Of a DNA stretch of 45,967 nt, positions 18,918 through 27,040 are shown in pieces. Every line of letters starts with the position of its first letter. Position 1 is the stretch's first letter. The notes below the pieces were generated by a model that was given only the letters and a program-made list of their open reading frames with translations, did not search any database and was not told where the DNA came from. The stretch spans positions 1-45,967 of the forward strand of contig CANGUK010000006.1 of NCBI GenBank assembly GCA_947457095.1, written 5' to 3'. Origin of the DNA: Cyclobacteriaceae bacterium (GTDB lineage: Bacteria > Bacteroidota > Bacteroidia > Cytophagales > Cyclobacteriaceae). A program made the position numbers and the translations under genes.

Positions 18918-20240
18918 TTAAAGGACTTTTAGAAGTAGATCCAAAAGCAATACCCCACCCAATCCAGCCACTGCTACGATCGTTTCCATTAGTGTCCAAG
19001 ATTTCAGGGTATCCTTGATACTTAGGTTGAAGTATTCTTTACACATCCAGAAGCCACCATCGTTGAAGTGGGAAAATACCAAACTTCCTGCACCAATTGA
19101 TAGTACCAGCAAATTAGGATCTACGTCAAGTGTGGGTACCAAGGGAGCAAGGATACCTGCTGTGGTCAATCCGGCTACAGTGGCCGAACCCACAGCAATA
19201 CGAATCACTGCAGTAATCAACCAAGCCAAAATCAGCGGATGCATATCCCAAGATTGAATCCCTTCGGCTAGTGCCAAGCTTACCCCTGAATCTGTAAATA
19301 TCTGCTTCAATGCGCCTGCCCCCGCCACAATCAATAGGATCATGGAAATGTCCTTGGTGGCAACCGTGTAAATGTCCATCAGCTGAGCCATGGTCTGCTT
19401 TCTCCGTAGGCCTAAGGAATAAGTAGCATAGGCTACCGATACCAGCATGACAACACTTGGGTTGGCTAGAAAGTTGAGTAGTGGTCGCTGGGGATTATCT
19501 GGGGAAACGGACAAGGATAAAACTGTCGTTGCCACAAGAAGTACCACAGGGAGTAAGGCGGTAAACACGCTATTTCCAATACTTGGGAGCTCGGACTCGG
19601 GCTTTGGTTCTGCTTGAAAGGTTTTCAAGGGTTGCGAGGAAATGCCTTTGAGAAAAGGAGCGAGTAAGGGACCGGCGAGGATGATGGTAGGAATAGCAAC
19701 AATGCCTCCATAGAGTAGGGTAAGGCCCATGTTGGCACCAAACTGACCTACTAAAGCTGCTGGTGAGGGATGAGGAGGAAGAAAGCCGTGTGTAACCGAC
19801 AAAGCAGCGAGTAGGGGTATTCCTACATACACCGCAGGCAATTTGTATTGATAGGAAAGGGTGAAAGCAAGTGGGACGAGTAAGACAAAACCTACATTGT
19901 AGAATAGGGGAATGCCCACTACCAAGCCGGTTAATGCCATGGCCCAGGTGATGTATTTTTCACCAAACACCCCCATCAAGAAACCAGCAATTCGCTGGGC
20001 AGCCCCACTCTCTGCTACTAATTTACCGAGCATGGCTCCCGTAACAATTACAATGACCAAGTCACCCAAAAGCGCACCCATTCCTTTTTGAATAGAGCTT
20101 GCTACTTGGTCTGCTGGTAAGCCCAATAGAAAGCCTGCCGCGATGGCGGAAATGAGAAAGGATAGAAAAGGATTGAGCTTGGCCCAGACGATCAGAATGA
20201 CCAACAGGGCAATGGTAAGTAATACAAAGAGTAAGGTCAT
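18918..20240 (-). CDS. GntP-family permease (gluconate/D-serine type)
   Basis: The 440-residue membrane transporter has about 12-14 hydrophobic helices and GntP hallmarks such as LPPHPSPAAL near the middle, VGSATVAGLTTAGILAP, and SHFNDGGFWMCKEYF near the C-terminus. Known members carry gluconate and other aldonates (GntT/GntP) or D-serine (DsdX) with protons. No gluconate kinase or dehydratase gene is next to it, and a RidA gene follows directly. An amino-acid-type substrate is therefore conceivable but not shown. Confidence 0.88.
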   Translation of the reverse strand: MTLLFVLLTIALLVILIVWAKLNPFLSFLISAIAAGFLLGLPADQVASSIQKGMGALLGDLVIVIVTGAMLGKLVAESGAAQRIAGFLMGVFGEKYITWAMALTGLVVGIPLFYNVGFVLLVPLAFTLSYQYKLPAVYVGIPLLAALSVTHGFLPPHPSPAALVGQFGANMGLTLLYGGIVAIPTIILAGPLLAPFLKGISSQPLKTFQAEPKPESELPSIGNSVFTALLPVVLLVATTVLSLSVSPDNPQRPLLNFLANPSVVMLVSVAYATYSLGLRRKQTMAQLMDIYTVATKDISMILLIVAGAGALKQIFTDSGVSLALAEGIQSWDMHPLILAWLITAVIRIAVGSATVAGLTTAGILAPLVPTLDVDPNLLVLSIGAGSLVFSHFNDGGFWMCKEYFNLSIKDTLKSWTLMETIVAVAGLGGVLLLDLLLKVL

Positions 20241-20305
20241 GGGTTTATTCAGGCTGCTCGTCTTTGAAAGTTAGGGAAATCTTCGAAAATCCCTCCGATC
20301 CCCTT

Positions 20306-22114
20306 TCAAAATCTTACCCTACTTTCTTTATCAATTTTTCTACGAAGGGGGAGAACAGTTGCCTCCCGGTAGCTCCCAATTGTAAGCTCAGTGTCAAAGA
20401 GATCAGCCCACCTTAGCTTTCTTTTTGCCCAAGGGTATTTCTCCAATACTCCAGGAATTGAGATCCCTGGTGCAGCTTGGCCCCTGCTTACTACGCGCAA
20501 GTCAACGACCTGGTCCAGCAAGAGACTATCCGCTGAGATTCGAAGTTCTAGCTCCTCTTGCCCTAGATGCGGATTGGCCGACACCTTAAAATGACTGTTG
20601 AGTTGATATAGGATTTCTTTTCCGTCCACATCCTGAAAATTAGCATCGTGGTTGGCCCCGCCCTGCTCGATAAACTGGATGTTCAAGTTTCCTCCAACTG
20701 GGGTTGGCCCAAGGATTTGTAGTCCTCGAAAACCTCCATTGGCAAGGTCTTCAAAAGGGAAGGTTCCTGAGGTAGGTGTAAGGAGGCTGGGAAGCCCAAA
20801 AAAGCTGAATTGCCCCAATTTGTGCCAGCTCCCACCTTGGTAGTCGAATGTGCCGAGGCTGGAGGTATTGATTGCAAGGTCATGTCCTTGAAAGTCCAAA
20901 ACCCCTTCCACCATTGTCAGGCTCCGGTAAATACTAAGATCGGCCCCTAGACTTACCTTCCCTGCAGGTTTTTGGAGAATTAGGGAGCCTATCAGCAAGG
21001 TTTGAGCCTGGAGGGATTGGTCTTCGCCTCCACTCAGGGTAAGTTGGGTAGGTGCAAGTTGGAATCCACCCTGCCCCATTTGGAGAAGATTACCCTGAAG
21101 AACTAGGTTGGTAGGCATAATTACATCCGCATCCCCGTCCACTACCAGATGCTTTACCAAATTAGGCTTAGAAGAGGAAAATAAGCTGCTCGCAAGAAAG
21201 TTCATTGTGCCTTGATTACCTCTAAAAATCAGGGTTCCTTCAAGGCTGAAGTTGGCAGCTTCCATCTTGGGGTCTTGCCCTTCTAGGAGCAATGTAGCAT
21301 CTCGATGCACCTCCACCAGAAAGGCAGGGGTGGATCCTCCACGGTGGATCAGTAGGCCATTGCATACCGAACGAAAGGTAGCCCCTGACTCCACCGTAAA
21401 AGTTCCGAATGGACCAGATCCATAAATGGAGTTTTCGGTATTGAAGGATAGGGTATAGCAGGGGGAGGAGCTACTGGAAACGTCATTTTTTTGGTGAAGA
21501 GTTCCCGAGCGCACCCGAATGGAAAGGGCCTTGAAGGGAGCTTGGAGTGTCAATTCCTGACCTGTACCCGGATCAAAAATCACCCCAAATCGGCTTTGAG
21601 TGGTTTGGGCACTCCAACTGGCCTTATCGACAATCACTCGGCTCTCTCCCTTGAAGGTTAGCGTGCTGTTTGGGGAATTTCCAATCCAGTTTTGACTGTT
21701 CCAAGCACCGCGAGACTGTCCAGGAGCTGGGCCTGAAAAGGCAGCCAAGACTCCGTACACATCTAAATTGAAACTGTTTAGGTTTAGTTTTTGACCTGCG
21801 CCAGCACCTGCGTGGAGGTACAGGCTTTTCACAGATTCGGGACCGAGAAGTCTCAGCGTATGTCCTTGGTCAATGTAGATGTCCGTTGTACTTCCTGGTT
21901 TTTGACTAGTACTCTCCCAGGCGCTTCCGTTCCAAACTTCCCAAATGGAGACCTGGTTAAAATCACCGGATGCCCGGGTTTTGTAAGCACCGATTTCTTG
22001 ACCCAAACAGGGAATTAGGAAAGAAAGTAGAGATACAACTGCGAGGAATATCCTGTATATTGTACGCTGAAAATGGAACCTAGATTGAGGCGGTTGGCGA
22101 AGAAAAACTTCCAT
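20306..22114 (-). CDS. secreted hypothetical protein with beta-helix-like repeats
   Basis: I do not recognise a named family. From the Met at 22114 (the ORF-track start at 22141 would leave only 8 bp to the divergent gene) the protein begins with a basic stretch, a hydrophobic signal segment (IFLAVVSLLSFLIPCLGQ) and a region often seen at the start of Bacteroidota surface proteins (GDFNQVSIWEVWNGSAW, followed by IYIDQGHTLRL). The rest is rich in short beta-strand units of the kind LTLKG, LNLNSFNL, LVLQGNLLQ and DLAIN, suggesting a right-handed beta-helix. Such proteins usually end in a type IX secretion sorting domain, but this one stops after ATVLPLRRKI and a basic tail, so the C-terminal domain appears to be missing. 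Confidence 0.65.
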   Translation of the reverse strand: MEVFLRQPPQSRFHFQRTIYRIFLAVVSLLSFLIPCLGQEIGAYKTRASGDFNQVSIWEVWNGSAWESTSQKPGSTTDIYIDQGHTLRLLGPESVKSLYLHAGAGAGQKLNLNSFNLDVYGVLAAFSGPAPGQSRGAWNSQNWIGNSPNSTLTFKGESRVIVDKASWSAQTTQSRFGVIFDPGTGQELTLQAPFKALSIRVRSGTLHQKNDVSSSSSPCYTLSFNTENSIYGSGPFGTFTVESGATFRSVCNGLLIHRGGSTPAFLVEVHRDATLLLEGQDPKMEAANFSLEGTLIFRGNQGTMNFLASSLFSSSKPNLVKHLVVDGDADVIMPTNLVLQGNLLQMGQGGFQLAPTQLTLSGGEDQSLQAQTLLIGSLILQKPAGKVSLGADLSIYRSLTMVEGVLDFQGHDLAINTSSLGTFDYQGGSWHKLGQFSFFGLPSLLTPTSGTFPFEDLANGGFRGLQILGPTPVGGNLNIQFIEQGGANHDANFQDVDGKEILYQLNSHFKVSANPHLGQEELELRISADSLLLDQVVDLRVVSRGQAAPGISIPGVLEKYPWAKRKLRWADLFDTELTIGSYREATVLPLRRKIDKESRVRF

Positions 22115-22149
22115 TGTAAAGTAGTTTAAAAAGTAGATCAAGTTAAAAA

Positions 22150-23328
22150 ATGATGGCTAAATACAAACTAGGTTTTCTCCTAATTCTTTTAACCTTCGTC
22201 AGCTTCATACCTGCCAAAGCCCAATTTTGGGAAGTGAGTTTGCTGACTGCAGATCCTGGAACTGAGCTTTATTCTTCATTTGGACATAGTGCCATCCGCC
22301 TTCGAGAAATCAATCCTGAAGGAGGGAAAGATTTGGTCTTCAACTTCGGCACCTTTGACTTTGATACGCCTAATTTCTACGGAAAATTTGCCACAGGTAA
22401 GCTCAACTACATGTTGAGCATGACTACCTACGATCGCTTTATTGTCGAATACGATTATTACAAGCGGGGGCTTCGAGAACAGGTTCTGAACCTGAATGAG
22501 GAGCAGAAAGACTTCCTACTGCAGCACTTAGATGCGCAATACGCTCCCGAAAGACGGTTTTACAAGTATGATTTTTTCTTCAACAACTGTGCTACCAAGA
22601 TTCGAGATGCCTTTGAAATCTCCATGGGAGATAAATTGGTATGGAATGACTCAACTGCCGCAGAAGAAAAGACCTTTAGAAATCTCCTCGATGAATTTTT
22701 AGTACCGCTTCCTTGGGCAGATTTTGGAATTGACCTGGCCTTGGGCGCGGTCATTGATCGTCCAGCAACCTCACGCGAACAGCAGTTTTTGCCGACGTAT
22801 ATGGAACAAGCATTTGCTAATGCAACAGTTGTAGAAAATGGAGTATCTCGGCCCTTGGTTAGAGAAAGCAGAGTTGTTTTGGAGTACCCCAAAGAGGAGA
22901 GCCAACCTTCCCTGTTCAATCCATTTGTTGTATTCTGGATTTTAGTCTTGATTTTTGTGGGCTTGACCGGCTATGGGTTCAAAAAAGGCAAATTGATGAA
23001 AGGCTTGGATCTCCTACTATTTGGAGGCCTAGGCACTCTCGGTTTGGTAGTGGCGTTCCTTTGGTTTTTTACAGATCATACTGCGACGCTATGGAATTGG
23101 AATCTCCTATGGGCGTTTCCTGGGCACTTGGTTTTGGTATGGGGATTATTCTACCGCCCCAATGCCACTTGGCTTTCTCCCTACCTCATCTTTGTGACGG
23201 GAGCGACAGTGGTGGCCTTATTGCTTTGGATGTTTGGCCTGCAATCCTTTGCCCCTGCACTGATTCCAATTCTCTTGCTAATCCTGTTGCGCGCTAATTT
23301 TCTGTACTACAACAGGAGAAATGCCTGA
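22150..23328 (+). CDS. DUF4105 (Lnb N-terminal domain) membrane protein
   Basis: The protein has a signal peptide (to about residue 25, AKAQF), a periplasmic DUF4105 domain (about 27-210) and four or five C-terminal membrane helices (about 255-385). Two conserved residues of the family stand out: H46 in SSFGHSAIRL and C147 in FFNNCATKIRD, a possible Cys-His active pair. DUF4105 is the domain of Lnb, an enzyme that remodels lipoprotein N-termini in some Gram-positive bacteria. A role in lipoprotein N-acylation is a family-based inference. The start may be the second Met (22153). Its promoter must lie in, or overlap, the neighbouring divergent gene. Confidence 0.8.
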   Translation: MMAKYKLGFLLILLTFVSFIPAKAQFWEVSLLTADPGTELYSSFGHSAIRLREINPEGGKDLVFNFGTFDFDTPNFYGKFATGKLNYMLSMTTYDRFIVEYDYYKRGLREQVLNLNEEQKDFLLQHLDAQYAPERRFYKYDFFFNNCATKIRDAFEISMGDKLVWNDSTAAEEKTFRNLLDEFLVPLPWADFGIDLALGAVIDRPATSREQQFLPTYMEQAFANATVVENGVSRPLVRESRVVLEYPKEESQPSLFNPFVVFWILVLIFVGLTGYGFKKGKLMKGLDLLLFGGLGTLGLVVAFLWFFTDHTATLWNWNLLWAFPGHLVLVWGLFYRPNATWLSPYLIFVTGATVVALLLWMFGLQSFAPALIPILLLILLRANFLYYNRRNA

Positions 23329-23394
23329 GATCCCGACAACTAGTTTGAACGGGAACTAAACCTTTTTACCCTAAATCTGTGTTGGAGATACGCT

Positions 23395-25431
23395 ATGGAA
23401 TTTAAACTTACCTCAGATTATCAGCCAACAGGAGATCAGCCAGAGGCCATAAAGCAGCTGGTATCCGGCTTGCAATCAGGCGACACGGCGCAGGTCTTGC
23501 TTGGAGTGACTGGATCTGGTAAAACCTTTACCATTGCGAATGTCATCCAACAAACCCAGCGACCCACGCTTGTCTTGAGCCACAATAAAACATTGGCGGC
23601 TCAACTCTATGGGGAGTTCAAGCAGTTTTTTCCAGAGAATGCGGTAGAATACTTCATTTCCTACTACGACTATTACCAACCCGAGGCGTTTATTCCCAGT
23701 TCGGGCACCTATATAGAAAAGGACCTCAGCATCAATGAGGAAATCGAAAAGCTTCGTCTGAGCGCCACTTCTGCCCTCCTTTCTGGAAGAAGAGATGTCA
23801 TCGTGGTGGCTTCGGTGTCCTGCATCTATGGAATCGGCAATCCTGAGGAGTTTGGAAAAAATGTCTTGCGTCTTCAAGAAGGCGATCGGATTCCTAGGAA
23901 TCAACTCTTATTCAAGTTGGTGGACATCCTGTACAGCCGCACCCAGCAAGACCTGGGTCGAGGCACTTTTCGGGTCAAGGGGGACACGGTCGATGTATAT
24001 GTAGCCTATGCAGATTTTGCGTACCGCATTGTTTTTTGGGGAGATGAAATTGAGGCTATCCAGCGGATTGAACCCAGCACGGGTAAAAAACTTTCGGACG
24101 AGAAGATCATTTCTATTTTTCCCGCCAATCTTTTCGTTACCGGTAGAGACACCATCGATACGGCCATTCATGAAATCCAAGATGACTTGATGGCACAGTT
24201 GACCTTTTTTGAAAAAGAGGGCAAATTTTTGGAAGCAAAACGACTGCAGGAGCGCACCGAATTTGACTTAGAGATGATTCGAGAATTGGGCTATTGCTCT
24301 GGGGTGGAAAATTACTCCCGCTATTTTGATCGTAGAAAGCCCGGTACGCGCCCATTCTGTCTGTTGGACTATTTTCCGGAGGATTACCTACTGGTGATCG
24401 ATGAAAGTCACGTGACCGTACCGCAAGTAAGGGCGATGTGGGGAGGAGACCGATCTCGAAAAGTCAACTTGGTGGACTATGGCTTTCGCTTGCCTTCAGC
24501 TTTGGACAATAGACCCCTCAAATTTGAGGAGTTTGAGCAATTGATCAACCAGATTGTCTACGTGTCGGCTACTCCCGCAGACTATGAACTGAACCTGACT
24601 GAAGGGGTAGTGGTGGAACAGATTATCCGTCCAACCGGTCTTTTGGATCCTACGATAGAAGTGCGGCCTAGTTTGAATCAATTGGATGACCTCCTAGAAG
24701 AAATAGATCAAACAATCAAAAAAGAGGCTCGAATCCTAGTGACTACACTGACCAAGCGCATGGCCGAGGAGCTTCAAAAGTACTTGGAGCGGGCTGGCAT
24801 CAAGTCACGCTACATCCATTCGGAGGTGAAAACCTTGGATCGAGTGGAGATTTTACGTGAGCTTCGCTTGGGGATTTTTGACGTGTTGGTTGGGGTCAAC
24901 TTGCTTCGGGAAGGCTTGGATTTGCCAGAAGTTGCTCTAGTCGCCATTTTGGATGCTGACAAGGAAGGGTTTTTGAGAAATGAACGTTCTTTGGTACAGA
25001 CCATTGGCCGTGCTGCACGAAATTCCGAAGGAAGGGTGATTATGTACGCAGATCAGGTGACCCATTCCATGCAGGCAGCAATTGACGAAACAAAGCGTCG
25101 ACGAGCGCTTCAGATTGCCTACAACCTCGAACACGACATTACTCCCACCACCGTCATCAAGTCCCGAGACAAGATTATGGGTCAAACTAAGGTGGCCGAT
25201 TCCAAGAAGAATCCAAAAATGTATGCTGAGCCCATGCCAGGAGAGACTTTATTGGTTGCCGACCCTGTGGTGCAGTACCTCAGCAAGGATAAATTGGAAA
25301 AATTGATTCAGCAAACGCAAAAAGGAATGGAAAAAGCCGCCAAAGAATTGAACTTCATGGAGGCTGCGCGGTTGAGAGATGAATGGATGGCGCAAAAGAA
25401 ACGATTGGAAGAATTGAACCGAGGAATTTAA
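23395..25431 (+). CDS. uvrB: excinuclease ABC subunit B
   Basis: The 678-residue UvrB is the damage-verifying helicase-like subunit of nucleotide excision repair, working with UvrA and UvrC. Walker A is GVTGSGKT (about 38-45), the beta-hairpin that pads DNA is around YYDYYQPEAFIPSSGTYIEKD, and the Walker B/DEAD-like motif is VIDESHVT. Helicase motifs V/VI are in VGVNLLREGLDLPE and QTIGRAARN. The C-terminal UVR motif, which contacts UvrC, is present (KAAKELNFMEAARLRDEW). The length is normal. A TAAATCTG sequence at 23372-23379 is a 7/8 match to the -7 consensus. The AlbA_2 gene follows after 19 bp. Confidence 0.97.
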   Translation: MEFKLTSDYQPTGDQPEAIKQLVSGLQSGDTAQVLLGVTGSGKTFTIANVIQQTQRPTLVLSHNKTLAAQLYGEFKQFFPENAVEYFISYYDYYQPEAFIPSSGTYIEKDLSINEEIEKLRLSATSALLSGRRDVIVVASVSCIYGIGNPEEFGKNVLRLQEGDRIPRNQLLFKLVDILYSRTQQDLGRGTFRVKGDTVDVYVAYADFAYRIVFWGDEIEAIQRIEPSTGKKLSDEKIISIFPANLFVTGRDTIDTAIHEIQDDLMAQLTFFEKEGKFLEAKRLQERTEFDLEMIRELGYCSGVENYSRYFDRRKPGTRPFCLLDYFPEDYLLVIDESHVTVPQVRAMWGGDRSRKVNLVDYGFRLPSALDNRPLKFEEFEQLINQIVYVSATPADYELNLTEGVVVEQIIRPTGLLDPTIEVRPSLNQLDDLLEEIDQTIKKEARILVTTLTKRMAEELQKYLERAGIKSRYIHSEVKTLDRVEILRELRLGIFDVLVGVNLLREGLDLPEVALVAILDADKEGFLRNERSLVQTIGRAARNSEGRVIMYADQVTHSMQAAIDETKRRRALQIAYNLEHDITPTTVIKSRDKIMGQTKVADSKKNPKMYAEPMPGETLLVADPVVQYLSKDKLEKLIQQTQKGMEKAAKELNFMEAARLRDEWMAQKKRLEELNRGI

Positions 25432-25450
25432 CCGACTCGACCCGAGCAGC

Positions 25451-26086
25451 ATGACGCTTCAGGAAGTAAAAGAATTAGCAGGTAAGGGTGAAGGACTCCA
25501 AATTGAATTCAAAAAAAAGGCTTCCTTCCCCGAGAAGATTGTTCGCGAGGTCATTGCCCTGGCCAACACTCAAGGGGGCTATCTATTGATAGGAGTAGAC
25601 GATGACGGCACAGTAAGTGGGCAGCGATTTATTGAGGAGGAGATTTTTGTGATGGAAAAAGCCATTCGAGAATTCATTTTCCCCGCTCTCGAGGTGGAGG
25701 TATCAACCGTGAAGCTCTCAGAGAAGAAAGGTGTAGCCGTATTTCGAATCCAGCATAGTCCAAATCGCCCCCATTACTTGTTTATCCAGGACAAGAAAAC
25801 CTCCTACATCCGAGTGCAGGATCGAACTGTGCAGGCCAGCCGGGAGGTGTGGGAAGTGCTGCGCAAAAGCAGAGTGCCTCGAGACACGGTGTTTACCTAT
25901 GGAAAAAAGGAAGAGGTGTTGATGAGATATTTAGCGGATCGTGAAAAAATCACCCTCAAGGAGTATGCGAAGGTGGCCGGTATCCCCATGTATATGGCGT
26001 CTAAAACCTTGGTTCGTCTGACAGTTGCCAATGTATTGCAACTTCATCCCCAAGAGGTAGAAGACTACTTTACGATTAAGGACTAG
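25451..26086 (+). CDS. AlbA_2 (Schlafen-type) DNA/RNA-binding domain protein
   Basis: The 211-residue protein has an N-terminal AlbA_2 domain (about 10-125): GLQIEFKKKASFPEKIVREVIALANTQGG, then LIGVDDDGTVSG, and a later YIRVQDRTVQAS strand. The C-terminal part (about 140-205) looks like a winged helix (REKITLKEYAKVAGIPMYMASKTLVRLTVANVL). This layout is common in putative ATP-binding or transcription-regulator proteins of Bacteroidota; the biochemical role is unclear. It follows uvrB by 19 bp and is probably co-transcribed, which might suggest a stress or repair link. Its 3' end overlaps the converging PLP-enzyme gene by 11 bp. Confidence 0.82.
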   Translation: MTLQEVKELAGKGEGLQIEFKKKASFPEKIVREVIALANTQGGYLLIGVDDDGTVSGQRFIEEEIFVMEKAIREFIFPALEVEVSTVKLSEKKGVAVFRIQHSPNRPHYLFIQDKKTSYIRVQDRTVQASREVWEVLRKSRVPRDTVFTYGKKEEVLMRYLADREKITLKEYAKVAGIPMYMASKTLVRLTVANVLQLHPQEVEDYFTIKD

Positions 26087-26993
26087 GGAGTGCGATTCCT
26101 GTTCGCTGGGTAAATCCACGAATTCCTTGAAGACCTCCTGTGTGAATCAAACCAATGCGGGAGCCTGGAGGAAAGTGGTTTCGCTGCAGTAAATCCCAGC
26201 ATGCAAAGGCCATTTTTCCGGTGTAAATGGGATCTAATGGGATAGCAAACTCATCCCAAAACCAGTGGATAAAGTCGATCAATTCAGGAGTCCATTTGGC
26301 ATAGCCGCCCTGGTGGTACTGGGTCAGTACAGTTAAATTTCCAGGGGATTGAATCCCTTCTATATTTAGAAGATCGGTCAATTCCTCGCGTATTCCCTCA
26401 CCTTTTAAGGCCGAGATACCCAGCAATTGTTGGTGAGGAAGAAGAGAGGTCGCAATCCCTGCAAAAGTGCCTCCTGTACCAATAGGAGTCAGGAAATGTG
26501 AGAAGCTGGAATGACTAGCACTTAAAATTTCACGCGTACCTTGTATGGCCAAGGCATTGGTGCCTCCTTCTGGGATCAGGTAAAAATCTCCAAATTGTTT
26601 TCGTAGGTTTTCAAGAAAATCAGCTTGGCTTTTTTGTCGGTAACTCTCCCGCGATATACCCAGAAGAGTCATGCCTGCAGCTCGAGCAAAACTGAGGGTA
26701 GGATTCTGCGCATCAAGTTCTTCCCCTCGGATGATCCCCACGGAAGCAAGTCCTACTTCTCTTGCGGCAGCTGCGGTAGCAAAAATATGGTTGGAATAGG
26801 CTCCACCAAAAGTCAGTACTTGGCGATGGTTTTGGCTGAGGGCTTCATGTAAGTTGTACTGGAGTTTATAGAATTTATTCCCAGTAACTTCCGGATGCAC
26901 TTTGTCCAGGCGGAGAACCTGTAGTTCTACTTGCTTTTGATCCAGTAGTGGATGTGAGAGCAGGTCGCAGGGGATGGACTGGGGGAGAAGCAT
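26076..26993 (-). CDS. PLP-dependent D-cysteine desulfhydrase / ACC deaminase family enzyme
   Basis: The 305-residue fold-type II PLP enzyme carries the family motif GNKFYKLQ, with the PLP-binding Lys at about K43, and the substrate-binding SNH (about 67-69, GGAYSNHIFATAAAARE). The phosphate-binding loop is IGTGGTFAGI. Relatives include D-cysteine desulfhydrase (DcyD) and 1-aminocyclopropane-1-carboxylate deaminase; the sequence alone does not decide between them, and plain desulfhydrase activity is more usual for such short Bacteroidota members. The gene is divergent from rluD with 47 bp between the starts, and has a TAACTTTG box on its strand. Confidence 0.82.
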   Translation of the reverse strand: MLLPQSIPCDLLSHPLLDQKQVELQVLRLDKVHPEVTGNKFYKLQYNLHEALSQNHRQVLTFGGAYSNHIFATAAAAREVGLASVGIIRGEELDAQNPTLSFARAAGMTLLGISRESYRQKSQADFLENLRKQFGDFYLIPEGGTNALAIQGTREILSASHSSFSHFLTPIGTGGTFAGIATSLLPHQQLLGISALKGEGIREELTDLLNIEGIQSPGNLTVLTQYHQGGYAKWTPELIDFIHWFWDEFAIPLDPIYTGKMAFACWDLLQRNHFPPGSRIGLIHTGGLQGIRGFTQRTGIALPSP

Positions 26994-27002
26994 CTAAACT
27001 AT

Positions 27003-27036
27003 TTTGACAAAGTTACGGGACATCCTCCTATTTTTG
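27003..27036 (+). promoter_or_regulatory. rluD promoter (TTTG ... TATTTTTG), near-leaderless
   Basis: A -33-like TTTG (27003-27006) and an exact -7 match TATTTTTG (27029-27036) are separated by 22 bp. The -7 box ends only 4 bp before the rluD ATG at 27041, so the transcript would have almost no leader. Confidence 0.6.
27008..27015 (-). promoter_or_regulatory. promoter of the DcyD-like gene, -7 element TAACTTTG (minus strand)
   Basis: The forward-strand CAAAGTTA reads TAACTTTG on the minus strand, an exact TAnnTTTG match, 14 bp before the ATG at 26993. The expected start site gives a leader under 10 nt. It interleaves with the rluD promoter. Confidence 0.55.
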
Positions 27037-27040
27037 TGTC

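Noticed and set aside
26076-26086. 11-bp overlap of converging genes as a frameshift or misassembly
   Set aside because: Both proteins have normal length and plausible ends; short tail-to-tail overlaps are ordinary in bacteria.
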